A stretch of DNA of 64,000 bases, taken from the NCBI GenBank assembly GCA_027364655.1, contig DAHXOX010000092.1, positions 40,155 to 104,154 of the forward strand. The letters are read 5' to 3'. Within the stretch, counting starts at the first letter, position 1. Every line of letters starts with the position of its first letter. This DNA is from Paludibacter sp. (GTDB taxonomy: Bacteria > Bacteroidota > Bacteroidia > Bacteroidales > Paludibacteraceae). Position numbers and translations under genes: made by a program. Below the pieces are notes generated by a model. That model was not told where the DNA came from, made no database searches, and was given only the letters and a program-made list of their open reading frames with translations. Shown piece by piece: positions 42,093 to 52,726 of this stretch.

Positions 42093-43634
42093 ATGGACAA
42101 TAATCAAAAGAATACAAGACGAAAAGCGACACCACCAGTAACCATTTCCTCGAATGATTTTGGAAAACTTCCACCGCAGGCATTAGAATTGGAAGAAGAT
42201 GTTTTAGGTGCTATGATGCTTGAAAAAGATGCTTACTTCTTAGTTAGCGAAATCCTTTCGCCTGATTCTTTCTACAAAGAAGCAAATAATAAGATATATA
42301 AAGCCATTGTTGATTTGGCACTTAAGCAAGAACCAATTGACATGCATACCGTTACAGAACAACTTCGCAAAAATGGTGTGTTGGACGAAATTGGAGGAGC
42401 ATATTACATTACACTTCTTACTGCCAAAATAGCTTCAGCCGCGCACATAGAATTTCATGCTCGCATCATCGCCCAGAAATATTTAGCGCGTGAATTGATT
42501 CGGGTTTCAAGCGAGATTCTCTCCAAAGCATTTGATGATCGTACCGATGTGGTTGATTTAATGCAAGAAGCTGAAGGCATGCTTTTTGAAGTGTCCCAAC
42601 GAAATGTAAAAAAAGACGTACAACAAATAAATCCTATTATTGAAGAAGCAGTTAAACGAATTCAGGAAGCTTCAAAACGACCGGAAGGACTAAGTGGCAT
42701 TCCTTCCGGATTTCATAGCTTAGATAAAATTACTTCAGGATGGCAACGTTCTGATTTAATTATTATTGCAGCTCGTCCGGCAATGGGAAAAACAGCATTT
42801 GTCATTTCAATGGCTCGCAATATGGCTGTAGATTACAATATGCCGGTAGCGCTTTTTTCCCTTGAAATGTCAAATGTCCAATTAGTAAATCGTTTGTTGA
42901 TGAACGTATGCGAAATAGAAGGTGACAAAATTAAAAACGGGCAATTAGCACCATTTGAATGGCTTCAATTAGACTATAAACTCAAAAAACTTTATGATGC
43001 CCCTATCTATTTAGACGACACTCCCAGTCTTTCAGTGTTTGAGTTACGAACCAAAGCTCGTCGATTAGTGAAAGAGCATCATATTAAAATTTTGATTATT
43101 GACTACTTACAATTAATGAATGCTAGTGGGATGACCTTTGGCAGCCGTGAGCAAGAAGTTAGTACCATTTCACGCTCATTAAAAGGACTTTCCAAAGAAT
43201 TAGACATTCCCATTATTGCTTTATCTCAATTAAATCGAAGTTTGGAAGGACGAATTGGACATGACGGGAAGCGTCCTCAATTATCAGATTTGCGCGAATC
43301 GGGAGCAATTGAGCAAGATGCTGACATGGTTTGCTTTATACACCGCCCTGAATATTACAAAATAACGGAAGATTTACAAGGAAATTCATTAATAGGAATG
43401 GCGGAAATTATTATTGCAAAGCATCGAAATGGGGCAACCGGTGACGTTATGTTACGCTTCAAAGGACAATTTGCCAAATTTACGAACAAAGACGATGAAG
43501 ATGAAAGCTCTTATCAAGGATATATTTCAAAAATAAATGAGAATAACTCCTTCACCTCTCCAAACAATGGAACCTCAAGCCCGGAAGCATATCCACCACC
43601 TCCTTTACCAAACGAGTATGATGTTCCATTTTAA
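42093..43634 (+). CDS. dnaB: Replicative DNA helicase (track ORF begins at 42066)
   Basis: KLPPQALELEEDVLGAMMLE, Walker A ARPAMGKTAFVISMARN, LIIDYLQLMNASG, DLRESGAIEQDADMVCFIHRPEYY. Confidence 0.96.
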   Translation: MDNNQKNTRRKATPPVTISSNDFGKLPPQALELEEDVLGAMMLEKDAYFLVSEILSPDSFYKEANNKIYKAIVDLALKQEPIDMHTVTEQLRKNGVLDEIGGAYYITLLTAKIASAAHIEFHARIIAQKYLARELIRVSSEILSKAFDDRTDVVDLMQEAEGMLFEVSQRNVKKDVQQINPIIEEAVKRIQEASKRPEGLSGIPSGFHSLDKITSGWQRSDLIIIAARPAMGKTAFVISMARNMAVDYNMPVALFSLEMSNVQLVNRLLMNVCEIEGDKIKNGQLAPFEWLQLDYKLKKLYDAPIYLDDTPSLSVFELRTKARRLVKEHHIKILIIDYLQLMNASGMTFGSREQEVSTISRSLKGLSKELDIPIIALSQLNRSLEGRIGHDGKRPQLSDLRESGAIEQDADMVCFIHRPEYYKITEDLQGNSLIGMAEIIIAKHRNGATGDVMLRFKGQFAKFTNKDDEDESSYQGYISKINENNSFTSPNNGTSSPEAYPPPPLPNEYDVPF

Positions 43635-43728
43635 TGGAGCTTTAGAATGATGAACCTAAGTGGTTTACCTGCCATTTACTAATAAAGATACCTCTTCGTT
43701 CATTATATTCTTTTCTTTACTCATTTTT

Positions 43729-43824
43729 TTATTCAAAAAATGCCATAGCATAAACGTAAATATAGAAAAACAAAATATGAGATAACAGAAATAAAAAGAT
43801 GCCGGCTAATAATTGACCTATCAT
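43729..43824 (-). CDS. Candidate 31-aa hydrophobic small ORF
   Basis: MIGQLLAGIFLFLLSHILFFYIYVYAMAFFE*, start overlaps the stop of the upstream small ORF (ATGA); below the track's apparent length cutoff. Confidence 0.25.
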   Translation of the reverse strand: MIGQLLAGIFLFLLSHILFFYIYVYAMAFFE

Positions 43825-43985
43825 TTTTTCTTTGGTGAAATAATAATCAAGTCATCAATTAATCCTACCATCATAATGATGTTGCGCTCGCAAAAAAATA
43901 CAACATGGCTATCTGAAGGCGAAAGAAAAAAATGATGGTGATAACCCGCGATGAAAAAATAATAACTCCATTTAATATTAGCCAC
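43821..43985 (-). CDS. Candidate 54-aa small ORF (GTG start) downstream of aspS
   Basis: VANIKWSYYFFIAGYHHHFFLSPSDSHVVFFCERNIIMMVGLIDDLIIISPKKK*. Confidence 0.25.
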   Translation of the reverse strand: MANIKWSYYFFIAGYHHHFFLSPSDSHVVFFCERNIIMMVGLIDDLIIISPKKK

Positions 43986-44090
43986 TTTCAACAAAAGTGG
44001 AAATTAAATTACCCCGAAGATAAATGCCATTACAAGCACTAAGAAAGAATGTATTTGCAGATACTTTGAAATTCTATGCCAAGTAGTTGA

Positions 44091-45845
44091 TTATTCTTCA
44101 GGTACTTCTATTTTTAGATTTAGTTCTTTCAACTGATTCATGTCAATTGGAGATGGTGCACCACTCATTATATCTCGACCGGAATTATTTTTCGGAAATG
44201 CAATACAATCGCGAATACTGTCCAGGCCGGCAAACAAGGACACAATTCGATCAAGACCAAATGCTAAGCCACCATGTGGAGGAGCACCAAATTTGAAAGC
44301 ATCCATCAAAAAACCAAATTTAAATTGAGCCTCTTCCTCACTGAATCCCATAATTTGAAAAATCTTGTGTTGCAATTCACTATTATGAATTCGAATTGAA
44401 CCTCCGCCTAATTCTACTCCATTGATGACCATATCGTAAGCATTCGCACGAACTTTGCCCGGATCTGACTTCAACAAAGAAATATCTTCCGGCTTTGGGG
44501 AAGTGAATGCGTGGTGCATGGCATAAAAACGTTGCGTTTCATCATCCCACTCAAATAATGGAAAATCGACAACCCAAAGTGGAGCATAATCATTTTTCTT
44601 TCTCAATCCTAACCGATTCCCCATTTCTAAACGCAATTCAGACAAAGCTTTTTGAGTTTTCTTTGTTTCTCCGGCTAAAACCAACATCAAATCACCTGGT
44701 TTTGCATTCATAGCATTTGCTATTCCTTTCAAATCTTCTGAAGAATAAAACTTGTCAATGGAAGATTTAAAAGAGCCATCTGCTTCGAATTTAATATAAA
44801 CTAATCCTTTTGCTCCAATTTGAGGACGTTTCACAAATTCTGTCAGTTCATCTAATTGCTTACGAGTAAACGTGCTGCATTCAGACGCACATATACCCGC
44901 TACATAATCTGCGGCATCAAAAACAGCAAATTGATGACCTGATACAAGTTCTTTCAGCTCAACAAATGACATTCCAAACCGCAAATCAGGCTTATCAGAA
45001 CCATATAATCGCATTGCATCTGCATAAGTAATTCTTGGAAACGGTGACATTTCCATGTGGTGAATTTCTTTAAACAGATGTTTCATCATTCCCTCAAAAA
45101 TATTCAACACATCATCTTGTTCCACAAACGACATTTCACAATCAATTTGTGTGAACTCTGGTTGTCTATCGGCACGCAAATCTTCATCTCGGAAACATTT
45201 CACAATTTGAAAATAACGATCAAAACCGGCAATCATCAACAATTGTTTATAAAGTTGTGGCGATTGTGGCAAGGCGTAAAACTCACCCGGATTCATTCGT
45301 GATGGCACTACGAAATCGCGCGCACCTTCAGGAGTTGATTTAATTAAAACAGGAGTTTCGACTTCTAAAAATTGGAATTCATGTAAATATTTTCGCACTT
45401 CCAACGCAATTAAGTGCCGTAACTCTAAATTACGACGCACTGCGTTACGTCGAAGATCTATGTAACGATATTCCATCCGCAAATCATCACCACCATCTGT
45501 GTCATCTTCAATGGTAAAAGGAGGAATTTTTGATTCATTGAGAATTATCAATTCAATAGCAATGATCTCAATGTCGCCTGTATCTAAATGTTGATTCTTA
45601 TTGCTCCGTTCAGCAACGACCCCCTTACATTGTATCACCCATTCTCGACCTATTCGGTTAGCTTGATCAAATAAGACAGCATTTTTGTCTTGATTAAATA
45701 CCAATTGTGTGATGCCGAAACGATCTCTGAGGTCAACAAATGTCATTCCTCCCATTTTGCGGATGCGTTGCACCCAACCAGATAAAATTACAGTTTCGTT
45801 AATATGATTAAGGCGCAATTCGCCACACGTGTGCGTTCTAAACAT
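44091..45845 (-). CDS. aspS: Aspartyl-tRNA synthetase
   Basis: [83 protein letters not shown]. Confidence 0.97.
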   Translation of the reverse strand: MFRTHTCGELRLNHINETVILSGWVQRIRKMGGMTFVDLRDRFGITQLVFNQDKNAVLFDQANRIGREWVIQCKGVVAERSNKNQHLDTGDIEIIAIELIILNESKIPPFTIEDDTDGGDDLRMEYRYIDLRRNAVRRNLELRHLIALEVRKYLHEFQFLEVETPVLIKSTPEGARDFVVPSRMNPGEFYALPQSPQLYKQLLMIAGFDRYFQIVKCFRDEDLRADRQPEFTQIDCEMSFVEQDDVLNIFEGMMKHLFKEIHHMEMSPFPRITYADAMRLYGSDKPDLRFGMSFVELKELVSGHQFAVFDAADYVAGICASECSTFTRKQLDELTEFVKRPQIGAKGLVYIKFEADGSFKSSIDKFYSSEDLKGIANAMNAKPGDLMLVLAGETKKTQKALSELRLEMGNRLGLRKKNDYAPLWVVDFPLFEWDDETQRFYAMHHAFTSPKPEDISLLKSDPGKVRANAYDMVINGVELGGGSIRIHNSELQHKIFQIMGFSEEEAQFKFGFLMDAFKFGAPPHGGLAFGLDRIVSLFAGLDSIRDCIAFPKNNSGRDIMSGAPSPIDMNQLKELNLKIEVPEE

Positions 45846-45905
45846 GTTATTTTAATTGATAACTAATTGTTTATGAAAATATATAATGAACACGAAATTG
45901 ATTGA

Positions 45906-46490
45906 TCATTCTTTCCTTTTCGTATTAACAAAATGATCAGCAGCAATAGTTAGTTGTTGAAACCATTCTTCGCCAAATTTACGAATCAAAGGCTCTTTTA
46001 GAAATTGATAGAGTGGCTCGTTTTGATCGTTTCCTGATACAATAGCATCACGACAAACATGCCATTGATGATAATTAACAGCAGTAAATTTTTTATAGCT
46101 TGTTAGACGGATTGGATATAAATGACACGACAAAGGCTTTCTGAATGATGTTTTCTTCTGTTCAAACGCTTCTTCTATTCGACACTTCCAGTAATTATGC
46201 TCATCTTTAAAGGCAAAGACGCATTCTGCACCATTAACAATCGAAATAGCAAGATCATTATCTCTATCTCGATAAGCAATTCCTTGTCGATGAATTATTG
46301 TTTGTGCATTTTCTGAAAGGTCGTTCCAAATGATAGGCAACAAGGCTTCGATTTGACTTACTTCCTTTTCTGTAACAGGCGCTCCTTCGTCTCCTTCCAC
46401 ACAACAGATTCCTTTGCATTTTGATAAATCACATGCAAAATTCTGATCAATCACATCTAAGCTGATAATTGTGTCATCAATTTGCAACAT
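45906..46490 (-). CDS. DUF3109 family protein (Cys-rich)
   Basis: DQNFACDLSKCKGICCVEGDEGAPVTEKEV, LSCHLYPIRLTSYKKFTAVNYHQWHVC. Confidence 0.85.
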   Translation of the reverse strand: MLQIDDTIISLDVIDQNFACDLSKCKGICCVEGDEGAPVTEKEVSQIEALLPIIWNDLSENAQTIIHRQGIAYRDRDNDLAISIVNGAECVFAFKDEHNYWKCRIEEAFEQKKTSFRKPLSCHLYPIRLTSYKKFTAVNYHQWHVCRDAIVSGNDQNEPLYQFLKEPLIRKFGEEWFQQLTIAADHFVNTKRKE

Positions 46491-46496
46491 AAAAAG

Positions 46497-48800
46497 TTAT
46501 TGTAAATCACCAATTTGATTTTGTTTTTTTTGTTCTGCAACAATTGCATCAATTACAGCAATAATTGTCATGTTTACTATGTCGCGTACTGAACTTTCCA
46601 CGTCAAGAATATGAATTGGTTTATTCAATCCCATTTGAATAGGACCAATCATATCAGCTGTTCCCATCTCCAAAAGCATTTTACTGGCCGTGTTTGCTGA
46701 ACTTAAATTTGGAAATATCAAGGTGTTAACGTCTTTATTTTTTAATTTAGAGAAAGGAAACTTCTCATCACGCAATGCACGATTCAATGCGAAATTCACT
46801 TGTATTTCTCCATCAACGATCATTTCTGGGCAAATCTTATGCAACGTATCAACAACGCGATGCACACTTGCTGGACTGCCTTGTTTGTCAACTCCGAAGT
46901 TTGAGTAAGAAACCATTGCAATAACAGGATCATGTGCAAAAAATTTAACGGCTTGGTATGTTAAACGAGCAATATCAATCAATGTCTCTGTATCAGGATG
47001 TCTATTAAACAGTGTGTCGGCCAAGAAAAATGTACCCTTTTTATTATTTACAATATGCATGGCAGCTATGTGTTTCACGCCTTCACGAATCCCAATCACC
47101 TGTTTTGCCGCATTGATATTTTCAATGAAATTAGTATAAGCACCTGTAATCATGGCATCGGCATCTCCGGTTTCAACCATCATCATGCCAAAATAGCTAC
47201 GATCAAACATTTTTTCAAGAGCATCCGTCAATGTCATTCCATCACGACCACATTTACCGGTTAATATTTTGGCATAACGGGCACGACGTTCTTCTTCGCG
47301 ATCATGTCGAAGATTTACAATTTCAATACCTGTCAAATCAATATTATTCTCTTCTGCCATTTTTGCAATTCGTTCTTCGTTTCCTAACAAAACAGGGAAA
47401 CAAACCCCCTCAGATTTCGCTGAAATAGCAGCTTTGAGCATATTTAAATGATTGGCCTCAGAGAAAACAACCCGTTTTGGATTTTGGCGCGCTGTTTCTG
47501 AAAAATGACGTAACATTTTGTTGTCATAACCCATTAACTCTCTAAGTTTTGTATTGTATGCTTCCCAGTCAGTAATTGGTTTTCGTGCTACACCCGAAGC
47601 AATTGCTGCTTTAGCAACAGCAGGCGCCACTGTGGTCAACAAACGAGGATCAAGTGGTTTTGGTATAATATATGAGCGTCCAAACGTGATTTTATTTAAG
47701 TTGTACGCAGCATTCACCACATCGGGAACCGGCTTTTTAGCTAATTCTGCAATGGCTAAAACGGCAGCCTTCTTCATCTCTTCGTTAATGGATGTTGCAC
47801 GAACATCTAAGGCTCCACGAAATATATATGGAAAACCTAATACATTGTTGATTTGATTGGGATAATCAGAGCGTCCAGTGGCAAACAGAATATCTCCGCG
47901 CGAATCCATAGCATCAGCATACGAGATTTCTGGATTTGGATTGGCCAATGCAAATACAATGGGATCTTTAGCCATTGTTCGCACCATTTCTTTGGTGAGC
48001 ACGTCAGCCACAGATAAACCTAAAAACACATCAGCTCCATGTACTGCATCAGCTAATGTTTTAATATTCTTTCTTTCAGTAGCAAACTCTTTTTTCTGAG
48101 GTGTCAGATTTGATCTATCCGATGAAATCACGCCTTTGCTGTCAACCATAATAACATTTTCTCTTCGAGCACCTAATAAGATATATAAGCGAGCGCAAGA
48201 ATTGGCTGCAGCACCAGCTCCATTGACGACAATTTGTACTTCTTCAATTTTTTTCCCAACGATTTCAAGAGCATTGAGTAAACCGGCAGAAGTAATAATA
48301 GCTGTTCCATGTTGATCATCGTGCATCACAGGTATATCCAGTTCAGCTCGTAAACGTGCTTCAATTTCAAAACATTCAGGCGCTTTTATATCTTCTAAAT
48401 TAATGCCTCCAAAAGTAGGAGAAATGGCTTTTACGGTTTGAATAAATTTCTCAGGATCTTTTTCATTTACCTCAATGTCAAACACATCGATACCAGCAAA
48501 AATTTTGAAAAGAAGGCCTTTCCCTTCCATCACGGGTTTTCCTGCTAATGCCCCGATATCACCCAATCCTAAAACAGCTGTTCCATTGGAAATAACAGCG
48601 ACTAAATTCCCTTTGTCAGTGTATTCATAAGCGTCATTAGGGTCTTTTTCAATTTCCAAACAAGGTTCTGCAACTCCTGGCGAATAGGCCAATGATAAAT
48701 CAGTTTGAGTGCTGTAAGGTTTAGTCGGCACAACTTCAATTTTCCCTGGTTTGCCCATTCTATGGTAGTTTAGGGCATCTTCTTTAGTAATCTTTGCCAT
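46497..48800 (-). CDS. maeB: NADP-dependent malic enzyme with C-terminal phosphotransacetylase-like domain
   Basis: Malic enzyme YSPGVAEPCLEIEKDPNDAYEYTDKGNLVAVISNGTAVLGLGDIG; C-terminal PTA-like half ...FPNLSSANTASKMLLEMGTADMIGPIQMG. Confidence 0.95.
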   Translation of the reverse strand: MAKITKEDALNYHRMGKPGKIEVVPTKPYSTQTDLSLAYSPGVAEPCLEIEKDPNDAYEYTDKGNLVAVISNGTAVLGLGDIGALAGKPVMEGKGLLFKIFAGIDVFDIEVNEKDPEKFIQTVKAISPTFGGINLEDIKAPECFEIEARLRAELDIPVMHDDQHGTAIITSAGLLNALEIVGKKIEEVQIVVNGAGAAANSCARLYILLGARRENVIMVDSKGVISSDRSNLTPQKKEFATERKNIKTLADAVHGADVFLGLSVADVLTKEMVRTMAKDPIVFALANPNPEISYADAMDSRGDILFATGRSDYPNQINNVLGFPYIFRGALDVRATSINEEMKKAAVLAIAELAKKPVPDVVNAAYNLNKITFGRSYIIPKPLDPRLLTTVAPAVAKAAIASGVARKPITDWEAYNTKLRELMGYDNKMLRHFSETARQNPKRVVFSEANHLNMLKAAISAKSEGVCFPVLLGNEERIAKMAEENNIDLTGIEIVNLRHDREEERRARYAKILTGKCGRDGMTLTDALEKMFDRSYFGMMMVETGDADAMITGAYTNFIENINAAKQVIGIREGVKHIAAMHIVNNKKGTFFLADTLFNRHPDTETLIDIARLTYQAVKFFAHDPVIAMVSYSNFGVDKQGSPASVHRVVDTLHKICPEMIVDGEIQVNFALNRALRDEKFPFSKLKNKDVNTLIFPNLSSANTASKMLLEMGTADMIGPIQMGLNKPIHILDVESSVRDIVNMTIIAVIDAIVAEQKKQNQIGDLQ

Positions 48801-49046
48801 GTTATTTGATGAATGATTTGTATTTGGTGAGTTAACGATGCTGCAAATTTAGCCTATTTTCTCCTAATACTACTGCATCATGGAACAATAAAACGGTATA
48901 TTTATTATTTTTCACGGCTTCTTGAAGTTTGTTTTTATGTATGTCAAATATTTTCCGTGTATATTCTCGTTTTTGATTAAAACGGCATACGTACATCAGT
49001 GAAAATAGATATATTTGTCCCATAGAAACCACTTACTCCAATTTTC

Positions 49047-49538
49047 ATGCCCAAGCTCTCGATTATTGCTGCCATTGCAGCTCACAATGCCATCGGTAAA
49101 AACAATCAATTATTATGCCATATTTCAGAAGATTTACAACGGTTTAAACAGCTTACACTGAATCACACGGTGATAATGGGACGAAATACATTTCTTTCGC
49201 TTCCTAAAGGAGCTTTACCTAAAAGAAAAAACATTGTTGTGACAACTCAATCTCTTCAATTTCCAGGCTGCTTAGTTGCGCATACATTAGAGGAAGCTTT
49301 GCAATTATGTGAAGAAGAGGAAGAAATTTTCATCATCGGAGGAAGTTCTCTCTATCATCAAACTATTAATCAAGCCGATAAATTGTACTTAACCTATATT
49401 TATGCACCTTTTGAAGCAGACGCATTTTTTCCCACTTTAGATTCTGCTCAATGGCATACAACTTTTTCGGAAGATCATCCGGAAACGGACGTGAATCCAT
49501 ATCACTTCTCGTTTATAAATTATGAACGTAATGATTAA
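49047..49538 (+). CDS. folA: Dihydrofolate reductase
   Basis: LSIIAAIAAHNAIGKNNQLLCHISEDLQRFKQLTLNHTVIMGRNTFLSLP, IFIIGGSSLYHQ. Confidence 0.95.
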   Translation: MPKLSIIAAIAAHNAIGKNNQLLCHISEDLQRFKQLTLNHTVIMGRNTFLSLPKGALPKRKNIVVTTQSLQFPGCLVAHTLEEALQLCEEEEEIFIIGGSSLYHQTINQADKLYLTYIYAPFEADAFFPTLDSAQWHTTFSEDHPETDVNPYHFSFINYERND

Positions 49539-49549
49539 TATTTAATCAA

Positions 49550-50464
49550 TCATGCTGTTTTCAATGCGCCAATAATATCAATAATTGACTCACAATGATG
49601 GCGTTGTAAATAGTCGTCAATGCCTTGAATCACTTGTAGACTAACAGCCGGATCAATAAAATTGGCAGTTCCCACTTCAATAGCAGTTGCGCCTGCTAAG
49701 AAAAATTCAATTGCATCGCGCGCATTGCTAATTCCTCCCATCCCAACAACAGGAATCTTCACTGCATGAGCTACTTGCCAAACCATTCGTAACGCAATTG
49801 GCTTAACACATGGACCGGATAACCCTCCAGTGATAGTTGATAGCAGCGGCTTTTGCGTTTCAGCATCAATAGCCATTCCTAATAATGTATTAATAAGTGA
49901 AACTGCATCAGCACCTTCATGTTCGACAGCTTCCGCAATGGAGATAATATCGGTTACATTGGGTGATAATTTAACAATTAGCGTTTTATGGTACACTTTG
50001 CGAACCTCTTTGACCACTTCGGCTGCCATATCTTTGTCAACGCCAAATGCCATGCCACCTTGTTTTACATTAGGACATGATATGTTTAATTCAATTGCAG
50101 GAATAGATGATAATGAATTTATTTTTTCAGCTGTTTCAATGTAATCTTCTAATGTAGAACCAGAAACATTAACAATGAATGCCGTTTCAAATACTTTCAA
50201 ACGTGGATAAATTGTATTTATAAAATAATCTACCCCTTTATTTTGCAATCCAACTGCATTCAACATGCCGGATGGTGTTTCTGCCATTCTTGGATAAGGA
50301 TTTCCTTCGCGTCGGTGCAGCGTTGTCCCTTTTACACAAATGCCTCCTAATTGATTAATATCTAAAAAATCGAGATATTCTTCGCCATAACCAAACGTAC
50401 CAGAAGCTGTAATAACGGGATTTTTTAGCGTAAGGTTGCCTATTTTTGTCGTTAAATTTGCCAT
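49550..50464 (-). CDS. pyrD: Dihydroorotate dehydrogenase, class 1B catalytic subunit
   Basis: [57 protein letters not shown]. Confidence 0.96.
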   Translation of the reverse strand: MANLTTKIGNLTLKNPVITASGTFGYGEEYLDFLDINQLGGICVKGTTLHRREGNPYPRMAETPSGMLNAVGLQNKGVDYFINTIYPRLKVFETAFIVNVSGSTLEDYIETAEKINSLSSIPAIELNISCPNVKQGGMAFGVDKDMAAEVVKEVRKVYHKTLIVKLSPNVTDIISIAEAVEHEGADAVSLINTLLGMAIDAETQKPLLSTITGGLSGPCVKPIALRMVWQVAHAVKIPVVGMGGISNARDAIEFFLAGATAIEVGTANFIDPAVSLQVIQGIDDYLQRHHCESIIDIIGALKTA

Positions 50465-51225
50465 ACCAACTCTTTTGTATTAAATACTGGTCCATCTGTA
50501 CATACACATTGATTGCCTTGATGAGTTTGTGTAACGCAGCACAAACAAGCTCCAATGCCGCATGCCATTTTATTTTCGAGGGAAACTTCAGAATCAATAG
50601 ATTTATTTTCAGCAAATTGAGTGACAGCTTGCATCATGGGAGTCGGTCCGCACGTATAAATTTTATCAAACGTATTTTTCAAGATAGAATGATTGGTCAC
50701 AAAACCGATTTCTCCAGCTGATCCGTCTTCAGTTGTCACATAGACATTGCCAAATTTTTGAAATTCTTCAAGTTCAATCAATCCATCGACATTTCGTGCA
50801 CCAATCAAAAAAGAAGGCGAAAAACCCTTTTCAGCCAATATTGCACCTAAAAATAACAAAGGAGCTACTCCCACACCACCGCCAATCAGCAACAGCCTTG
50901 ATTGAGTTGCTGTCGGCATAGAGAACGAATTTCCCAATGGATAAATAAGGTTTAGAGAATCTCCCGTTTTATTCTTACTTAACGAACGTGTTCCATCACC
51001 TACTACTTGAATTAATAACCAAATCTCATTTTTTAGACGATCTACGTAATTTATTGAAAATGTACGTCTTAAAAAAACAGAGGGAGTGTCGTCAATTTTC
51101 AACTGAACAAATTGGCCTGGCAACATGAGTGGCAACGGCTCTGCTTGAGTTAATTTCAATAAGAAATGATTGTTTTTTAATGGAATATTCTCTGAAACAA
51201 CCAAATTTCCGATGAATTTTTTCAT
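50452..51225 (-). CDS. pyrK: Dihydroorotate dehydrogenase electron transfer subunit
   Basis: [27 protein letters not shown], 2Fe-2S motif [27 protein letters not shown]; overlaps pyrD by 13 bp. Confidence 0.95.
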   Translation of the reverse strand: MKKFIGNLVVSENIPLKNNHFLLKLTQAEPLPLMLPGQFVQLKIDDTPSVFLRRTFSINYVDRLKNEIWLLIQVVGDGTRSLSKNKTGDSLNLIYPLGNSFSMPTATQSRLLLIGGGVGVAPLLFLGAILAEKGFSPSFLIGARNVDGLIELEEFQKFGNVYVTTEDGSAGEIGFVTNHSILKNTFDKIYTCGPTPMMQAVTQFAENKSIDSEVSLENKMACGIGACLCCVTQTHQGNQCVCTDGPVFNTKELVWQI

Positions 51226-51385
51226 TTTTTATTTCTATGAGTTCGACTCCGAATAGCTATGTAACGACAAAGAATTCATGTCATTAAATCGACAAGATAC
51301 AAATATCTTACATGACAATAAATTTGTGTACAAAAGTAGGCAAAATTCAGTGTGCATACAACAATCGAAGTACCAAAAGGCACAG

Positions 51386-51832
51386 CTACAGAATAGAAGA
51401 TGACGGTATAAATTCTTCAAACGTCATATCTGAATAATAGACAGTTATCTTGTTGATTTTTTTTGGTTGAATTGCAGGAACCGATGGCGTGATACTTGGA
51501 ATTAGAGTAGAATCTTCTTTTGAAGTATCGGCTGGATCCTTGTTTACATTCAACTTTAGATTCTTATCAGACAATTTGGGTATGGCATCATCAAATAAAG
51601 ATGTCTGTCCTGACACAAAAGATGGGCGATACATAGAACCATATCCTAATATTAGCCAGTCAGGATTGATTGTAGGAAACGTTGCAAGAATTTTTTGAAT
51701 AATCTCCATGCTCGGTTTGTTTCTTCCGTTTATTATATGAGAAATAACAGAAGGTTGAGTGCCAATAGTCAACGCAAATTTACCAGATGTGAGATTTTCT
51801 GTCTCTATAATTTGTACAATTCTTTCCTTCAT
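51386..51832 (-). CDS. XRE/Cro-type helix-turn-helix regulator
   Basis: MKERIVQIIETENLTSGKFALTIGTQPSVISHIINGRNKPSMEIIQKILATFPTINPDWLILGYGSMY: HTH_3-like domain; variable C-terminus. Confidence 0.85.
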   Translation of the reverse strand: MKERIVQIIETENLTSGKFALTIGTQPSVISHIINGRNKPSMEIIQKILATFPTINPDWLILGYGSMYRPSFVSGQTSLFDDAIPKLSDKNLKLNVNKDPADTSKEDSTLIPSITPSVPAIQPKKINKITVYYSDMTFEEFIPSSSIL

Positions 51833-51860
51833 GGCGATAAGTTTTACAGTCTAAATGCGC

Positions 51861-51870
51861 TACAAATGTA
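51861..51870. promoter_or_regulatory. TACAAATGTA palindromic site 1
   Basis: Exact TACA-AA-TGTA, 28 bp upstream of the XRE gene start; reverse strand also reads a TAnnTTTG -7 element. Confidence 0.6.
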
Positions 51871-51898
51871 AACAAACAAATTCACAAAAACAACACAA

Positions 51899-51908
51899 TA
51901 CAAATGTA
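51899..51908. promoter_or_regulatory. TACAAATGTA palindromic site 2
   Basis: Exact copy, 38 bp from site 1. Confidence 0.6.
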
Positions 51909-51926
51909 AACGGTAAGTTCATGCGA

Positions 51927-51936
51927 TACAAATGTA
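51927..51936. promoter_or_regulatory. TACAAATGTA palindromic site 3
   Basis: Exact copy, 28 bp from site 2. Confidence 0.6.
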
Positions 51937-52323
51937 ATCCATCTACTTAGAATGATCTTATCTCATAGGCAAGTTGATAAAGAATATAGTATAGAATGAC
52001 AATACTTTGGAACTAAAGCAAAGTAATGATTTATGAAAACTATATATATTATTGATATACAATGATTATACTTAAAATATTATATGTTTAATCGACAAAC
52101 AGATTAAATTCTCTTATAATGAGAAAACTCTATTCAATCATCAATTTAAATATTTATCATAATATATTGATTAAAAGCATTTTGAAAAACAACAACACCT
52201 TATGGTAATAAAAAATAATCTCATTCTGTAGTTTTGTAACGATAGAACAAATAGCCAGTTGTGAATTACATTTGTGAATGGCAAAAGCAAGTAATGTGTG
52301 CATTTGTATCTGATTTTCTTCTT

Positions 52324-52333
52324 TACAAATGTA
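52324..52333. promoter_or_regulatory. TACAAATGTA palindromic site 4
   Basis: Exact copy; one-mismatch sites nearby at 52267-52276 and 52299-52308. Confidence 0.5.
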
Positions 52334-52698
52334 ACTAATAACTCGCTTTTGCTAATTCTGTAAATTTATCATTCCAAATTCACATCCCTATCCTTACAAT
52401 TCATTTCCATCGGTAACAGTTTTGTGTTACTTACAAACTTCTACAACAAAATTCAATGGTCTTTTTGTGTGTTACCTTGTAAAGTCGGCCTTGCAAAGTA
52501 TTTTTTAAAAGCAATTTCATAAATTATATTCAAAAAAAATGAGATTAATAAATTGATTTATTGCACATTACTCTTATTACAAATGAATATTGACACTTTG
52601 AGAATCCATTTTTTGCGTAATTGTAGACCCGTAATGGAATATATTGCTTAGATAACAGGTTTCACTCTCTCCCTTTTGGGATACCCGAGATAAATATT

Positions 52699-52706
52699 TA
52701 ATTTTG
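52699..52706 (+). promoter_or_regulatory. Candidate -7 element for rlmD
   Basis: TAATTTTG (TAnnTTTG), 20 bp before the GTG start. Confidence 0.4.
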
Positions 52707-52726
52707 CAAATAAAAAAAACAACCAC

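Noticed and set aside
42093-43634. Possible intein in dnaB
   Set aside because: The Walker and DnaB motifs are contiguous and the length is normal.
46497-48800. Malic enzyme fused to a phosphotransacetylase-like domain as a novel fusion
   Set aside because: This is the normal architecture of MaeB-type malic enzymes.
48832-49032. 66-aa ORF between maeB and folA
   Set aside because: No recognisable motif; most likely random in AT-rich intergenic DNA.
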